Positions 24,459-32,470 of a DNA stretch of 44,618 nucleotides are shown piece by piece (positions within the stretch are counted from its first letter, which is position 1; each line of letters opens with the position of its first letter). Under the pieces are notes generated by a model. The model was given only the letters and a program-made list of their open reading frames with translations. It was not told the origin of the DNA and made no database searches. The stretch spans positions 1-44,618 of the forward strand of contig CANCJF010000007.1 in the NCBI GenBank assembly GCA_947378245.1. Direction: 5' to 3'. Made by a program: the position numbers and the translations under genes. This stretch comes from Bacteroidota bacterium (GTDB lineage: Bacteria; Bacteroidota; Bacteroidia; Flavobacteriales_D; Crocinitomicaceae).

Positions 24459-25277
24459 ATGTCAAAATTCGATACCAAAGAAGATTTATTAGTTTCCGTT
24501 CAATTGTTATTTAACAACATGAAAATCGGTAAATTAAGTGAGGAAGATATGGAAACCTTGGTTTCTAGCACACGTGAATTATATGAGCGTGCACTTATAA
24601 TTAGATACAAAGCATACGAAAATAAAATTTACGGAAATAATTCAGAGGTAGAAAATGATAGTATCATTCCTGAATCAGTAAATGAACATATTATTGTAGA
24701 ACCAGAAATCTACGTGATAGACGAAATTATAGAACCTATCCCTGTAGAAATCAAAGAACCAGAAACACCGTCTTTTGACATGTCATTCTCTTTGTTCGAC
24801 CAATTGGAAGAACCAAACGATACAAAAGTGGAGGAAGAAACACCTGTTTCAGAAACTGCATTTCAAGAACCTATTATTGAAGCTGATAAGTTTGTAGTGA
24901 ATGAAGTGGTAGAAAGTAAAGAAGTCGTTCAAACACCAATCGTTGATGAGATAACAATTCCTGTTGTTGAAACACCTTCTGTGCCTAAAGATCTATTTGA
25001 CAGAATTTTAGATCAAAATAAATCACTAGGACTAATGTTTACCAAAATTGATTCATTACAAGGTGCTTTTGGTCTGAACGAAAAACTACAAATCATTCGT
25101 GAAATGTTTAATAATTCAAGTGAAGCATTTACCCAAGCCATTCAAATATTCGATATGCAACCCGATTTTTCGCATGCAAAAACGATATTAAGTAATTTCA
25201 CGCTTGAATATTCGTGGGAATTAGATACCCCAATTGTAATAGAATTCGTTCAAAAAATTGCACGTAGGTATGCATAA
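24459..25277 (+). CDS. Conserved-looking hypothetical protein with acidic linker
   Basis: I do not recognise a family. The 272-aa protein has no signal peptide. Residues 1-50 form a helical N-terminal domain (MSKFDTKEDLLVSVQLLFNNMKIGKLSEEDMETLVSSTRELYERAL). Residues 65-165 are a Glu/Pro/Val-rich low-complexity linker. Residues 165-272 form a second ordered helical domain (LFDRILDQNKSLGLMFTKIDSLQGAFGLNEKLQIIREMFNN...). The two-domain-plus-linker shape suggests an adaptor or scaffold. It has a reasonable ribosome site (AAAGGAACAC). Its last 8 nt overlap the ATG of the M28 peptidase gene, which indicates translational coupling. Confidence 0.8.
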   Translation: MSKFDTKEDLLVSVQLLFNNMKIGKLSEEDMETLVSSTRELYERALIIRYKAYENKIYGNNSEVENDSIIPESVNEHIIVEPEIYVIDEIIEPIPVEIKEPETPSFDMSFSLFDQLEEPNDTKVEEETPVSETAFQEPIIEADKFVVNEVVESKEVVQTPIVDEITIPVVETPSVPKDLFDRILDQNKSLGLMFTKIDSLQGAFGLNEKLQIIREMFNNSSEAFTQAIQIFDMQPDFSHAKTILSNFTLEYSWELDTPIVIEFVQKIARRYA

Positions 25278-26544
25278 AATTGTAGTTTTTCTATGCATTT
25301 TATTCATTGGGAATTGTGTAACTGCCCAACTTGATGAAGCACGTAGAATTACTAAAAAATTATGTTCCAACGAATTATTAGGTCGTGGGTATGTACAAAA
25401 GGGAGACTCTGTTGCTGCACGATTCCTAGAAGAAGAATTTACTAAAATTGGTTTACAATACATTAAAGGAAAAACTTCTTATTTTCAATCCTTTGCGCAC
25501 AATGTAGTTACTTTCCCAGGAGAGATGAAGGTGATGATGAATCAAAATCAACTTACGCCTGGAATAGACTTTATGGTCGACCCAAATTCAGGTTCGAGTA
25601 ACGAAACTTGGAAATACCTAAAACTTACAAATGAAGATTTATTTAATGAGGATATTCTAAGTCGCTATATTTCATCTATCACCAAAGATCAACAAAATAT
25701 TAACAGCTGTATTATAGATATTCGTAATTTAAATGGGGACTCTCTAAAAAAAATACATAGAGATATTCTTCCAGGATTAGCGCAGCAATTACATGTAATG
25801 GTAATTACGGATGAGAAATTTACGTTCTCTGTTGGCAACGAACCCTACTCATATAGTGTAATTTTCATTAAAGGCGAAAAATTTGTTGAAAAAGCGGTTA
25901 TCTCTACACACATTCAATCGCGTTTTAAAGAAAATTATCTTTCTTCTAACGTAGTTGGAATGGTGCCTGCAATCAAGAAAACGAAGAAAACAATCGTACT
26001 TTCAGCCCATTATGACCATTTAGGAAAAATGGGGAATGAAACGTATTTTCCTGGTGCGAATGACAATGCTTCTGGAGTAGCAATGTTGTTAGAATTAGCG
26101 AGGTATTATGCCAAACATCCTACAAAATATAATATCGTTTTTATAGCTTTTGCTGGTGAAGAAGCTGGTCTTATTGGGTCAAATTATTTTGTACAATATC
26201 CTTGGCTTGAATTAAATAACATACATTTCTTAGTTAATGTCGACATCATGGGAAGTGGAGAAGAAGGCATTACCGTTGTGAATGCAACGAAACATCCTAC
26301 CCAATTTCAACAATTACTTGACCTAAACGCCAAAGAAAATTATGTTCCATTAGTTAAGTCGAGAGGCCCAGCAGCGAACTCCGATCACTATTGGTTTTCA
26401 GAACGTGGTGTACCTGCTTTTTTCATCTATACGATGGGACCAAACAAAAACTATCATGATGTATTCGACACCTACGAAAATTTAAGTTTTTCAAAGTTCA
26501 TTCCTATCTCGGAATTACTCAAAAAATTCATTAGTGGGTTGTAG
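25270..26544 (+). CDS. Exported M28-family metallopeptidase
   Basis: The 424-aa zinc aminopeptidase-like enzyme begins with a signal peptide (MHKIVVFLCILFIGNCVTAQ) when started at the ATG at 25270. The track's TTG at 25258 adds nothing plausible. The M28 zinc ligands are visible in order: SAHYDHLG (His), GANDNASG (bridging Asp), AGEEAGLIGS (catalytic Glu plus ligand Glu), VNVDIMG (Asp) and NSDHYWF (His). A PA-like insert of about 200 residues precedes the catalytic domain. It is probably periplasmic or cell-surface and acts on peptides. Its start overlaps the stop of the preceding hypothetical gene. Confidence 0.92.
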   Translation: MHKIVVFLCILFIGNCVTAQLDEARRITKKLCSNELLGRGYVQKGDSVAARFLEEEFTKIGLQYIKGKTSYFQSFAHNVVTFPGEMKVMMNQNQLTPGIDFMVDPNSGSSNETWKYLKLTNEDLFNEDILSRYISSITKDQQNINSCIIDIRNLNGDSLKKIHRDILPGLAQQLHVMVITDEKFTFSVGNEPYSYSVIFIKGEKFVEKAVISTHIQSRFKENYLSSNVVGMVPAIKKTKKTIVLSAHYDHLGKMGNETYFPGANDNASGVAMLLELARYYAKHPTKYNIVFIAFAGEEAGLIGSNYFVQYPWLELNNIHFLVNVDIMGSGEEGITVVNATKHPTQFQQLLDLNAKENYVPLVKSRGPAANSDHYWFSERGVPAFFIYTMGPNKNYHDVFDTYENLSFSKFIPISELLKKFISGL

Positions 26545-27610
26545 ATCTATTTTCTTGAAATTAAGATTTCATCGGCTCATTGACTGTATAAAATTACATG
26601 GTCCCACTGAGTGTATTCGAACGAGATTGTCTTGTCCTACTGAGCATAGTCAATTAAAATTTCATCGTCTCACTGAACGGAGTCAATTAGAATTTCATCG
26701 TCCCACTGAGCGGAGTCGAAGTGCTTTACTTTTTACTTGTTGCTTTCTACTTTCTACTTCATACGCTCAATCCTCATTCTTCAACACTTCAGACTCTTTA
26801 AACACCAAACGAAGCATCGGAATAAACACGCTATATGCCGGTGTTTGGTCAAGTAGTTTAGTAATGCTCGATCAAGCATGGTACAAAGATTATCCAAAAA
26901 CTACATTTCATACCTTCAATGATGCTAGTGAATGGCTACAAATGGACAAATGTGGTCATGCTTTTACGACGTATCAAATTAGTAAATCACTCACTTCTTT
27001 GTATCGTTGGACAGGAATGAAACCAAAAAATGCAGTTTTAGCAGGAACAGCAATCACGTTAGGATACCAAGCTTCCATAGAATATTTAGATGGACGTAGT
27101 GTGGAATGGGGATTTTCATGGAGTGATATTACGGCGAATTTTTCTGGAGGATTGTTGTTTGGATTACAACAGTATTATTGGGACAAACAGTTCATCCTTT
27201 TTAAAGAAAGTTATTCTCCGAGTATTTACGCACCAATTCGACCGAACACACTTGGTAATAATTTTGCAGAACGTTACCTCAAGGACTATAATGGACAAAC
27301 CTATTGGTTAAGTTTTGCTCCGAAAAATATTTGGAAAACTTCTAATATTCCAGCCTGGATGTTGATTTCCTTTGGATATAGCGTAGATGCAAAATTAGTA
27401 GGTGATAAAAATACATACACGACTGTGAATAATATCATTTATAACGCTTCTCGTGAGTTTTTATTCTCTTTCGATATTGATTTAAGTAAACTACCTATTA
27501 AACGGAAATGGGTGAAGAATATCCTTCGACCAATCAACGCAATTAAAATACCTCTTCCAACCCTCCATTGGAAAAATGGTGTTTGTTATGCTCACCCTCT
27601 CTATTTCTAA
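26534..27610 (+). CDS. DUF2279 (YfiM-like) family protein with repeat-encoded N-terminus
   Basis: From about residue 65 on, the 358-aa frame reads like an exported DUF2279 protein: a short hydrophobic signal-like stretch (ALLFTCCFLLSTSYAQ), then LNTLYAGVWSSSLVMLDQAWY, DKCGHAFTTYQISKSL (the family's DKxxH motif), EYLDGRSVEWGFSWSDITAN and QQYYWDKQFIL. The first ~64 residues are encoded by five degenerate 30-33-bp repeats (FHRLTERSQLEFHRPTERSRS) and are unlikely to be original protein. No ATG, GTG or TTG lies in frame between the repeats and the signal sequence, so the true start is unclear. The frame overlaps the M28 gene by 11 nt. Function of the family is unknown. Confidence 0.75.
   Translation: MGCRSIFLKLRFHRLIDCIKLHGPTECIRTRLSCPTEHSQLKFHRLTERSQLEFHRPTERSRSALLFTCCFLLSTSYAQSSFFNTSDSLNTKRSIGINTLYAGVWSSSLVMLDQAWYKDYPKTTFHTFNDASEWLQMDKCGHAFTTYQISKSLTSLYRWTGMKPKNAVLAGTAITLGYQASIEYLDGRSVEWGFSWSDITANFSGGLLFGLQQYYWDKQFILFKESYSPSIYAPIRPNTLGNNFAERYLKDYNGQTYWLSFAPKNIWKTSNIPAWMLISFGYSVDAKLVGDKNTYTTVNNIIYNASREFLFSFDIDLSKLPIKRKWVKNILRPINAIKIPLPTLHWKNGVCYAHPLYF
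26567..26725 (+). repeat. Five degenerate 30-33-bp tandem repeats (CCCACTGAGCGGAGTC family)
   Basis: Units start at 26567, 26597, 26627, 26660 and 26693. The best conserved two read TTTCATCGT(C/T)(C/T)CACTGA(A/G)CGGAGTC. Every unit length is a multiple of 3, so the reading frame of the DUF2279 ORF stays open through all five. This element type is widespread in intergenic DNA of Flavobacteriia. Confidence 0.85.
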
Positions 27611-27630
27611 CTCTATACGTCACTCTTCAC

Positions 27631-29070
27631 TTAAAATCCTGAGCTTGCCGAAGGACGTCGCTCGTTACTCATCACTATAATACACGCGCAAATCGCAAAA
27701 ATCGGAACACATGCTTTATCAGTGTCTAAATAATTATTTAGTATTCCATGAACGAAGTATGTAACCAAAGACAATATCATTGACAATAAAAGTACTTTCA
27801 TTTCTCGATTTTCATTTCCCCATCGATTATAAAGTGTAATCCCTTTATAAAAAATGGTGCTGATAAGTAACAAAGTAGTCAATAATCCCAATATTCCCAT
27901 TTCAGACAATGGACCCAAATATTCACTATGAGCATTTCCTCCGTCACCAAAATTGGTAGAAATAATGGTTAAATTCTCTGGTTTTTGAAAACGGGCATAT
28001 TCAAAAGCATAAGTTCCTGGACCAAAACCAAAAATAGGACGTTCTTCAAACATAGAGATAGCACATGACCAGCGATTAAGGCGCTCCAAATTTGAAGCGT
28101 CGGTTGTAACATTCGCAGCACTTTCCAAACGTTTTCCAAAATCTTCTGTAGTATGTTCAGAGGTATTCTTAGCTAAAGCAAATTGAATCTCTGTCCAAGA
28201 TAAAGCAAGTATGACACAGATACTCATTACAGTAATCAAGATATATTTAAACTTGATTTTAAACCAGATTAAAAACCAAACACCTCCAGCAGCAACAATA
28301 CTCAACCAAGCAGCTCTCGTATAAGAAAAATATAGACCTGTTAAGTTAATTATAAGCAAAACCAGTAAAATTACTTGAGTCAATAAATCGTGTTTTTTGG
28401 AAAGATATAAACCCAAAAGAAAAGGAAAAATCAATGCTACAGCAGCACCATAAATAGTATGATCTCTAAAAAATGGATCCATTACCCAGTGACTTTGTTT
28501 CTCTGCAAATCCATAACCTGCATGTTTGATTACAGTGTAAATAATAACCAGACACATAGAAACGCTATAAAGCCATAAAAAAGCACGGATATATCGTTTA
28601 TCTTGAAAAATCAAAGAACCAAAACCAATTAAAGGTACTATATACCAAAGCTTTACTAATAAAAACTTGAAAGATACCATCGGATGGGTACTCATACATG
28701 AACTAATAAACATCCAACCTAAATAAATTCCAATCGCCCAAACAATTTCATGTTTGAATAGGAAAGAAGGGAGGATATTGGATCGAAGCTGATACATGAT
28801 GACTAGTAACATTAATCCAAATAACAATGGTTCTGTTGGAATATACAATCCTACACTAGTTACAAATTCTTCGATATTTATACTTAATGGAGTTGCAAAA
28901 AGAATAAATAGAAATACATACTTTGTATGATAAATCGAAATGTAAATTATTAATAGTGCAAAAGGAACAAAAAAGAAAAACCAATTTTCTAGATAAAATG
29001 CAAACAATGAGAGTAGAATAAAAATGCTACCGCCAAGTATTGCAAATAAATTGGATCTTAAAGCTTGCAC
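27631..29070 (-). CDS. O-antigen ligase/polymerase family membrane protein (Wzy_C)
   Basis: The 479-aa polytopic membrane protein has about ten to twelve hydrophobic helices. The large periplasmic loop ends in the family region FGFGPGTYAFEYARFQ...GGNAHSEYLGPLSEMGILGLL, the Wzy_C/WaaL signature with conserved Gly and His. It either ligates glycan to lipid A core or another acceptor, or polymerises it. Sequence alone does not separate these. Its ATG overlaps the stop of the Wzz-like gene by one base, so they are co-transcribed. The C-terminal RRPSASSGF is repeat-encoded and probably a late acquisition. Confidence 0.88.
   Translation of the reverse strand: MQALRSNLFAILGGSIFILLSLFAFYLENWFFFFVPFALLIIYISIYHTKYVFLFILFATPLSINIEEFVTSVGLYIPTEPLLFGLMLLVIMYQLRSNILPSFLFKHEIVWAIGIYLGWMFISSCMSTHPMVSFKFLLVKLWYIVPLIGFGSLIFQDKRYIRAFLWLYSVSMCLVIIYTVIKHAGYGFAEKQSHWVMDPFFRDHTIYGAAVALIFPFLLGLYLSKKHDLLTQVILLVLLIINLTGLYFSYTRAAWLSIVAAGGVWFLIWFKIKFKYILITVMSICVILALSWTEIQFALAKNTSEHTTEDFGKRLESAANVTTDASNLERLNRWSCAISMFEERPIFGFGPGTYAFEYARFQKPENLTIISTNFGDGGNAHSEYLGPLSEMGILGLLTTLLLISTIFYKGITLYNRWGNENREMKVLLLSMILSLVTYFVHGILNNYLDTDKACVPIFAICACIIVMSNERRPSASSGF
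27638..27655. repeat. Dispersed repeat CCTGAGCTTGCCGAAGGA at the end of the O-antigen ligase gene
   Basis: This short motif recurs in many Bacteroidota genomes. Here its reverse complement encodes most of the final RPSASSGF of the O-antigen ligase/polymerase and lies between two convergent genes. Confidence 0.65.
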
Positions 29071-30062
29071 TATGATATTTTTCTTAATTCTTTAATACGT
29101 TCTTGTAATAAGAGTAAGAATATCATTAACAACAATGTAGAAAGAGTAGAAATAAGAACAATAACTGATTTTTTAGGCTTTTCTTTTTTATCGGCTTTTA
29201 CAGCTCGCTCTACTACGAATTTATGACTGAAATTTGCATTTGCATCAGACTCTGCTTGATCATAAGCTGTCTCAAATTCCGCTAACTTCGTCATTTTTTC
29301 ATCTCGTATCATACATAATCCATCAAACTCAGCTCCATGTTTTACATTCACATCAATTTGTTTACGGAAATAACGACGGTCCTCTTTTCCTTTTGCCTCA
29401 TTGTAGGCTTGAAAAAGTGTAGCTCGACCTTCATCTGTTACAACTCCAATTGAACTCAAACTATCCAATCGATTTAAGATGATTTTTATATCTTGCTCAA
29501 TTAATTCCTTTTCACGTTTGTTGATTTCATAAGCTGGAATTGTACGAGCCTTAATCATTTCATTTTTTACGGTATCGATGAGGTCAACTATTTTATTAGC
29601 CATTGCAGCAGCTTTAGCCGCATCTTTATCCAATACATCTAATTGAATAGAACCATAACGAGTACGCGTAAAACTAAAATGTTTAGCATATTTCTCTCCT
29701 AATTTATGATTCTTATAAGGATCATTTTCTTGAATTTCATAATGCTTCATTAACCCAAATTGTTTTACTATTCGATCACGGATTTGTGCTGATTGTAAAA
29801 TTTGTATCATTTGTTCGGCTTGTTCTTCCTCCCCAAAATCCATGGATGATGCTTTTGCATTTCGTTGTTCTGAAAATGAAACTGAACTTGTAGCAGTAGG
29901 GAAAACAATTGCCGTAGATAAATATTCAGGCGTAATGAAAAATGATATAATCAATGAAGCTATAGCCCCAATAAAAGTCATAATCCCGATAATTTTTCGT
30001 TTTTTCCAAATAAATTGAACGATATTCTCTTTTTGTATAATTGTTTCTAGTTGTTGTTCCAT
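29070..30062 (-). CDS. Wzz-like polysaccharide chain-length determinant protein
   Basis: The 330-aa inner-membrane protein has the Wzz topology: a cytosolic N-terminus (QFIWKKRKIIGI), a first helix (about 26-48), PEYLSTAIVFPT, a long periplasmic helical region with coiled-coil character (about 60-295), and a C-terminal helix (KKSVIVLISTLSTLLLMIFLLLL) with a short tail. It sets the length of the glycan produced by the partner polymerase. No tyrosine-kinase domain is fused to it. It has an exact -7 box 34 nt upstream (30097-30104) and overlaps the next gene by one base. Confidence 0.88.
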   Translation of the reverse strand: MEQQLETIIQKENIVQFIWKKRKIIGIMTFIGAIASLIISFFITPEYLSTAIVFPTATSSVSFSEQRNAKASSMDFGEEEQAEQMIQILQSAQIRDRIVKQFGLMKHYEIQENDPYKNHKLGEKYAKHFSFTRTRYGSIQLDVLDKDAAKAAAMANKIVDLIDTVKNEMIKARTIPAYEINKREKELIEQDIKIILNRLDSLSSIGVVTDEGRATLFQAYNEAKGKEDRRYFRKQIDVNVKHGAEFDGLCMIRDEKMTKLAEFETAYDQAESDANANFSHKFVVERAVKADKKEKPKKSVIVLISTLSTLLLMIFLLLLQERIKELRKIS

Positions 30063-30096
30063 AAACTTAAAATTGTACCCTCTAACGTAAGTTTTG

Positions 30097-30104
30097 CAAA
30101 TATA
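30097..30104 (-). promoter_or_regulatory. -7 box for the wzz/O-antigen ligase operon
   Basis: TATATTTG on the minus strand is an exact TAnnTTTG match in the short gap after the SUFU-domain gene. The leader would be about 30 nt. No -33 TTTG is visible at the expected distance. Confidence 0.5.
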
Positions 30105-30109
30105 TTGTA

Positions 30110-30730
30110 TTATTTAAAAATTCTCCATTTATTCTTTAAAGTGGACATCCGGTAATCATCCAATAACTCTGTAATATTTTTATCTAAAAACTTCTTCTGT
30201 AATTTATAAGTTCCTTTCCCCATTTTATAATCCAACTCATCCTCAAAAATTGGAACTATACTTAGAAATTCAATAGTTTTATCTTCAACTTCTAATGGTG
30301 TTAATTCGTCTGCTAGATAAGTAGGAACATTTAATAAAAAATATTTCTGTTTCATGGTGGGGGATATTGCTTCTACTGGATTTCCATTGGGGAATGTATG
30401 CCCAACACCATACCAAGTTTTTTTTTCAATTAAATGCTTCGCAAGTTTTTGAATCCATGGTTGAACCCAATTCATAGTAGGGTTATCTAAATCATTTAAA
30501 TCCCAATAACTAGGTAAACAAAAATAGATTTCTATATGTTTTAATGTAGAATATTTATCAGGAACAGGTTGCTCATAGACAGATAAACCATTTGTCATTA
30601 CTAGTTGTAGGGATGAGCGTTTTTCGGTAGCTATTAGTAATAAATCTATATCAAATTCCTGTTGTTTTGGTAGTTCAATTATTTGAGCTTTTGGAAAGCG
30701 TGTTCGTATATTTTTAGCTAATTCTGTCAT
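30110..30730 (-). CDS. Suppressor-of-fused (SUFU) domain protein
   Basis: The 206-aa cytosolic protein matches the bacterial SUFU-domain pattern: KHIEIYFCLPSYWDLND, WVQPWIQKLAKHLIEKKTWYGVGHTFPNGNPVEAISPT, YFLLNVP and IEFLSIVPIFEDELDYKM. The animal namesake regulates Hedgehog signalling. Bacterial members are mostly uncharacterised and some are linked to toxin-immunity loci, but no toxin gene is visible here. I start it at the ATG at 30730, because the upstream residues in the track (MCYKSYICV) overlap an exact -7 box. The box lies only 4 nt before this ATG, so the mRNA may be leaderless. Confidence 0.82.
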   Translation of the reverse strand: MTELAKNIRTRFPKAQIIELPKQQEFDIDLLLIATEKRSSLQLVMTNGLSVYEQPVPDKYSTLKHIEIYFCLPSYWDLNDLDNPTMNWVQPWIQKLAKHLIEKKTWYGVGHTFPNGNPVEAISPTMKQKYFLLNVPTYLADELTPLEVEDKTIEFLSIVPIFEDELDYKMGKGTYKLQKKFLDKNITELLDDYRMSTLKNKWRIFK

Positions 30731-30734
30731 GACA

Positions 30735-30742
30735 CAAATATA
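30735..30742 (-). promoter_or_regulatory. -7 box 4 nt before the SUFU-domain ATG
   Basis: TATATTTG (minus strand) is an exact consensus match. Expected initiation falls at or next to the A of the ATG at 30730, suggesting a leaderless transcript. No -33 TTTG lies at 17-23 nt. Confidence 0.5.
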
Positions 30743-30759
30743 AGATTTATAACACAAAA

Positions 30760-30787
30760 AAAGCCTGACGATAATTCGTCAGGCTTT
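30760..30787 (-). terminator. Intrinsic terminator of the prs-rplY operon
   Basis: AAAGCCTGACGA (30760-30771) and TCGTCAGGCTTT (30776-30787) form a perfect 12-bp stem with a 4-nt loop. On the minus strand it runs into a run of T residues. It lies 20 nt after the L25 stop codon. Confidence 0.9.
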
Positions 30788-30806
30788 CATTTTGTAAAGA
30801 ATTTTT

Positions 30807-31394
30807 TTATTCTTCGTCGTCATCGTCATCAGCATCAGAACCTTTAGCAGCTCCTCTTGCCATTTTAACTGAAACTACAACTGCATTTGCAGGCTCTAAG
30901 AAAGATAATCCATTCGCTTCGATTTGTCCTACACGAATTGATTGACCAATACGTAGTTTTGTAATGTCAATAGTTACAGCATCTGGTAAAGCACTAGGTA
31001 AAGCAAATACTGTCAAACGACGGAATACTTGCAATAATTTACCCCCTGCTAAAACACCACGAGATGCACCTGTTAAACGAACTGGCAATGCAACTTTAAC
31101 TGGTTTAGCATCGTTCAACTCATAGAAATCTACGTGTTTTACTTTTCCGTTTAAATTATCTTGTTGGATATCTTTGATGATCGCTTTCGCTGTTCTTCCT
31201 TCAACATCTAAGTCAACTTGATACACTTCTGGAGTGAAAACTAATTTTTCAACGTCAATTCTGCGAGCTGAAAAATGAACCTGAGTTCCTTGTCCATAAA
31301 GTACACATGGTACTCTCTCTTCTCTGCGAAGTGCTGCAGCATCTTTTTTCCCTACGTTTGCTCTAAGCAAACCGCTCAATTTTGATACTTTCAT
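30807..31394 (-). CDS. rplY: 50S ribosomal protein L25 (Ctc form)
   Basis: This 5S rRNA-binding ribosomal protein is in the long Ctc form of 195 aa. The N-terminal L25 domain shows LSGLLRANVGKKDAAALRREERVPCVLYGQGTQVHFS and IIKDIQQDNLNGKVKHVDFYEL. The C-terminal TL5-like beta domain contains VALPVRLTGASRGVLAGGKLLQVFRRLTV and DAVTIDITKLRIGQSI. It ends in a strongly acidic tail (GSDADDDDDEE). It follows prs by 23 nt, an order common in bacteria, and is followed by a strong terminator. Confidence 0.96.
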   Translation of the reverse strand: MKVSKLSGLLRANVGKKDAAALRREERVPCVLYGQGTQVHFSARRIDVEKLVFTPEVYQVDLDVEGRTAKAIIKDIQQDNLNGKVKHVDFYELNDAKPVKVALPVRLTGASRGVLAGGKLLQVFRRLTVFALPSALPDAVTIDITKLRIGQSIRVGQIEANGLSFLEPANAVVVSVKMARGAAKGSDADDDDDEE

Positions 31395-31417
31395 TTGTTT
31401 TATTTTTGATTATTAGA

Positions 31418-32356
31418 TTACGAAATTACAAATAAATCACTAATTGACTTGTTTGTTACTAAACTTTTAATAACATCTGCAAATAAATCATCAACTGGTA
31501 ACACTCTTATCTTGTCAGAATGCCTGTTTAATGGTATCGTATCAGTTACGATTAATTCTGTAATTTTTGAATTTTCGATACGTTCATATGCTGGACCAGA
31601 TAATATAGCATGTGTACAAAATGCACGCACACTTTTGGCACCTTTTTCCATAAATAAATCTGCAGCAGTTGTTAATGTTCCAGCTGTATCACACATGTCA
31701 TCAACTAATATCACATCTTTTCCTGCAACGTCACCAATGACAGTCATCTCTGAGATTTCATTCGCTTTTTTACGGTTTTTGTGACATAATGCTAATCCAA
31801 TATTCAATACCTTAGCATATGAATTTGCTCTTTTTGCCCCGCCAGCATCCGGTGCTGCCATAATCAAATTACCCGTTTTATTTAATTCGTGTAATTCTTT
31901 ATAGAATATTGTAGATGCATATAAATGATCGACAGGAACTTCAAAAAATCCTTGAATTTGCTCTGCATGTAAATCCATGGTTATTACACGGTCAACCCCT
32001 GCGGCCATCAACATATTTGCTACTAGTTTTGCACCAATTGCTACACGTGGCTTATCTTTTCGATCTTGTCTTGCTAAACCAAAATACGGAATTACAGCAA
32101 TGATTTTACGTGCAGAAGCTCTTTTTGCTGCGTCAATTAGTAACAACAACTCAAATAAATTATCACTTGGTGGCATAGTAGATTGTACGATAAATACATC
32201 TTGTCCACGAACTGTTTCTTCATATGATGGTTGAAACTCACCGTCGCTAAAATCTAATACTTTAACATCTCCTAAGGGTATACCATAAGAATTAGCTATT
32301 CTTCCTGCCAAATCTTTGGAAGCTCTTCCAGCAAATATTTTAACACCAATTGACAT
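31418..32356 (-). CDS. prs: Ribose-phosphate pyrophosphokinase
   Basis: The enzyme makes PRPP from ribose 5-phosphate and ATP for nucleotide, His and Trp synthesis. From the ATG at 32356 the protein is MSIGVKIFAGRASKDLAGRIANSYG, 312 aa, the normal size. The track's start at 32431 adds 25 unlikely residues. Motifs are DGEFQPSYEETVRGQDVFIVQS, the flexible-loop region YFGLARQDRKDKPRVAIGAK, the metal/PP-binding DLHAEQIQGFFEVPVDHL, and the PRPP-binding loop VILVDDMCDTAGTLTTAA. It forms an operon with rplY. A -7 box (32379-32386) lies 22 nt upstream. Confidence 0.97.
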   Translation of the reverse strand: MSIGVKIFAGRASKDLAGRIANSYGIPLGDVKVLDFSDGEFQPSYEETVRGQDVFIVQSTMPPSDNLFELLLLIDAAKRASARKIIAVIPYFGLARQDRKDKPRVAIGAKLVANMLMAAGVDRVITMDLHAEQIQGFFEVPVDHLYASTIFYKELHELNKTGNLIMAAPDAGGAKRANSYAKVLNIGLALCHKNRKKANEISEMTVIGDVAGKDVILVDDMCDTAGTLTTAADLFMEKGAKSVRAFCTHAILSGPAYERIENSKITELIVTDTIPLNRHSDKIRVLPVDDLFADVIKSLVTNKSISDLFVIS

Positions 32357-32378
32357 AAATTCTTGTTTTTTATTACAA

Positions 32379-32386
32379 CAAAAGTA
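32379..32386 (-). promoter_or_regulatory. -7 box for prs-rplY
   Basis: TACTTTTG on the minus strand matches TAnnTTTG exactly, with a 22-nt gap to the prs ATG. This supports the downstream start chosen for prs. Confidence 0.5.
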
Positions 32387-32434
32387 CTCTTTTTTTAGTT
32401 TAATTATAACGTTGAGTGTAAGAACAAACAATTT

Positions 32435-32466
32435 TTTGTGCTATTTTTTCTTATTTATTACCTTTG
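32435..32466 (+). promoter_or_regulatory. Promoter of purT (TTTG-N20-TAccTTTG), leaderless geometry
   Basis: TTTG (32435-32438), a 20-nt spacer and TACCTTTG (32459-32466) give the best full -33/-7 match in the window. The purT ATG begins only 4 nt after the box, so transcription should start at or beside the initiation codon. Confidence 0.7.
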
Positions 32467-32470
32467 TTTT

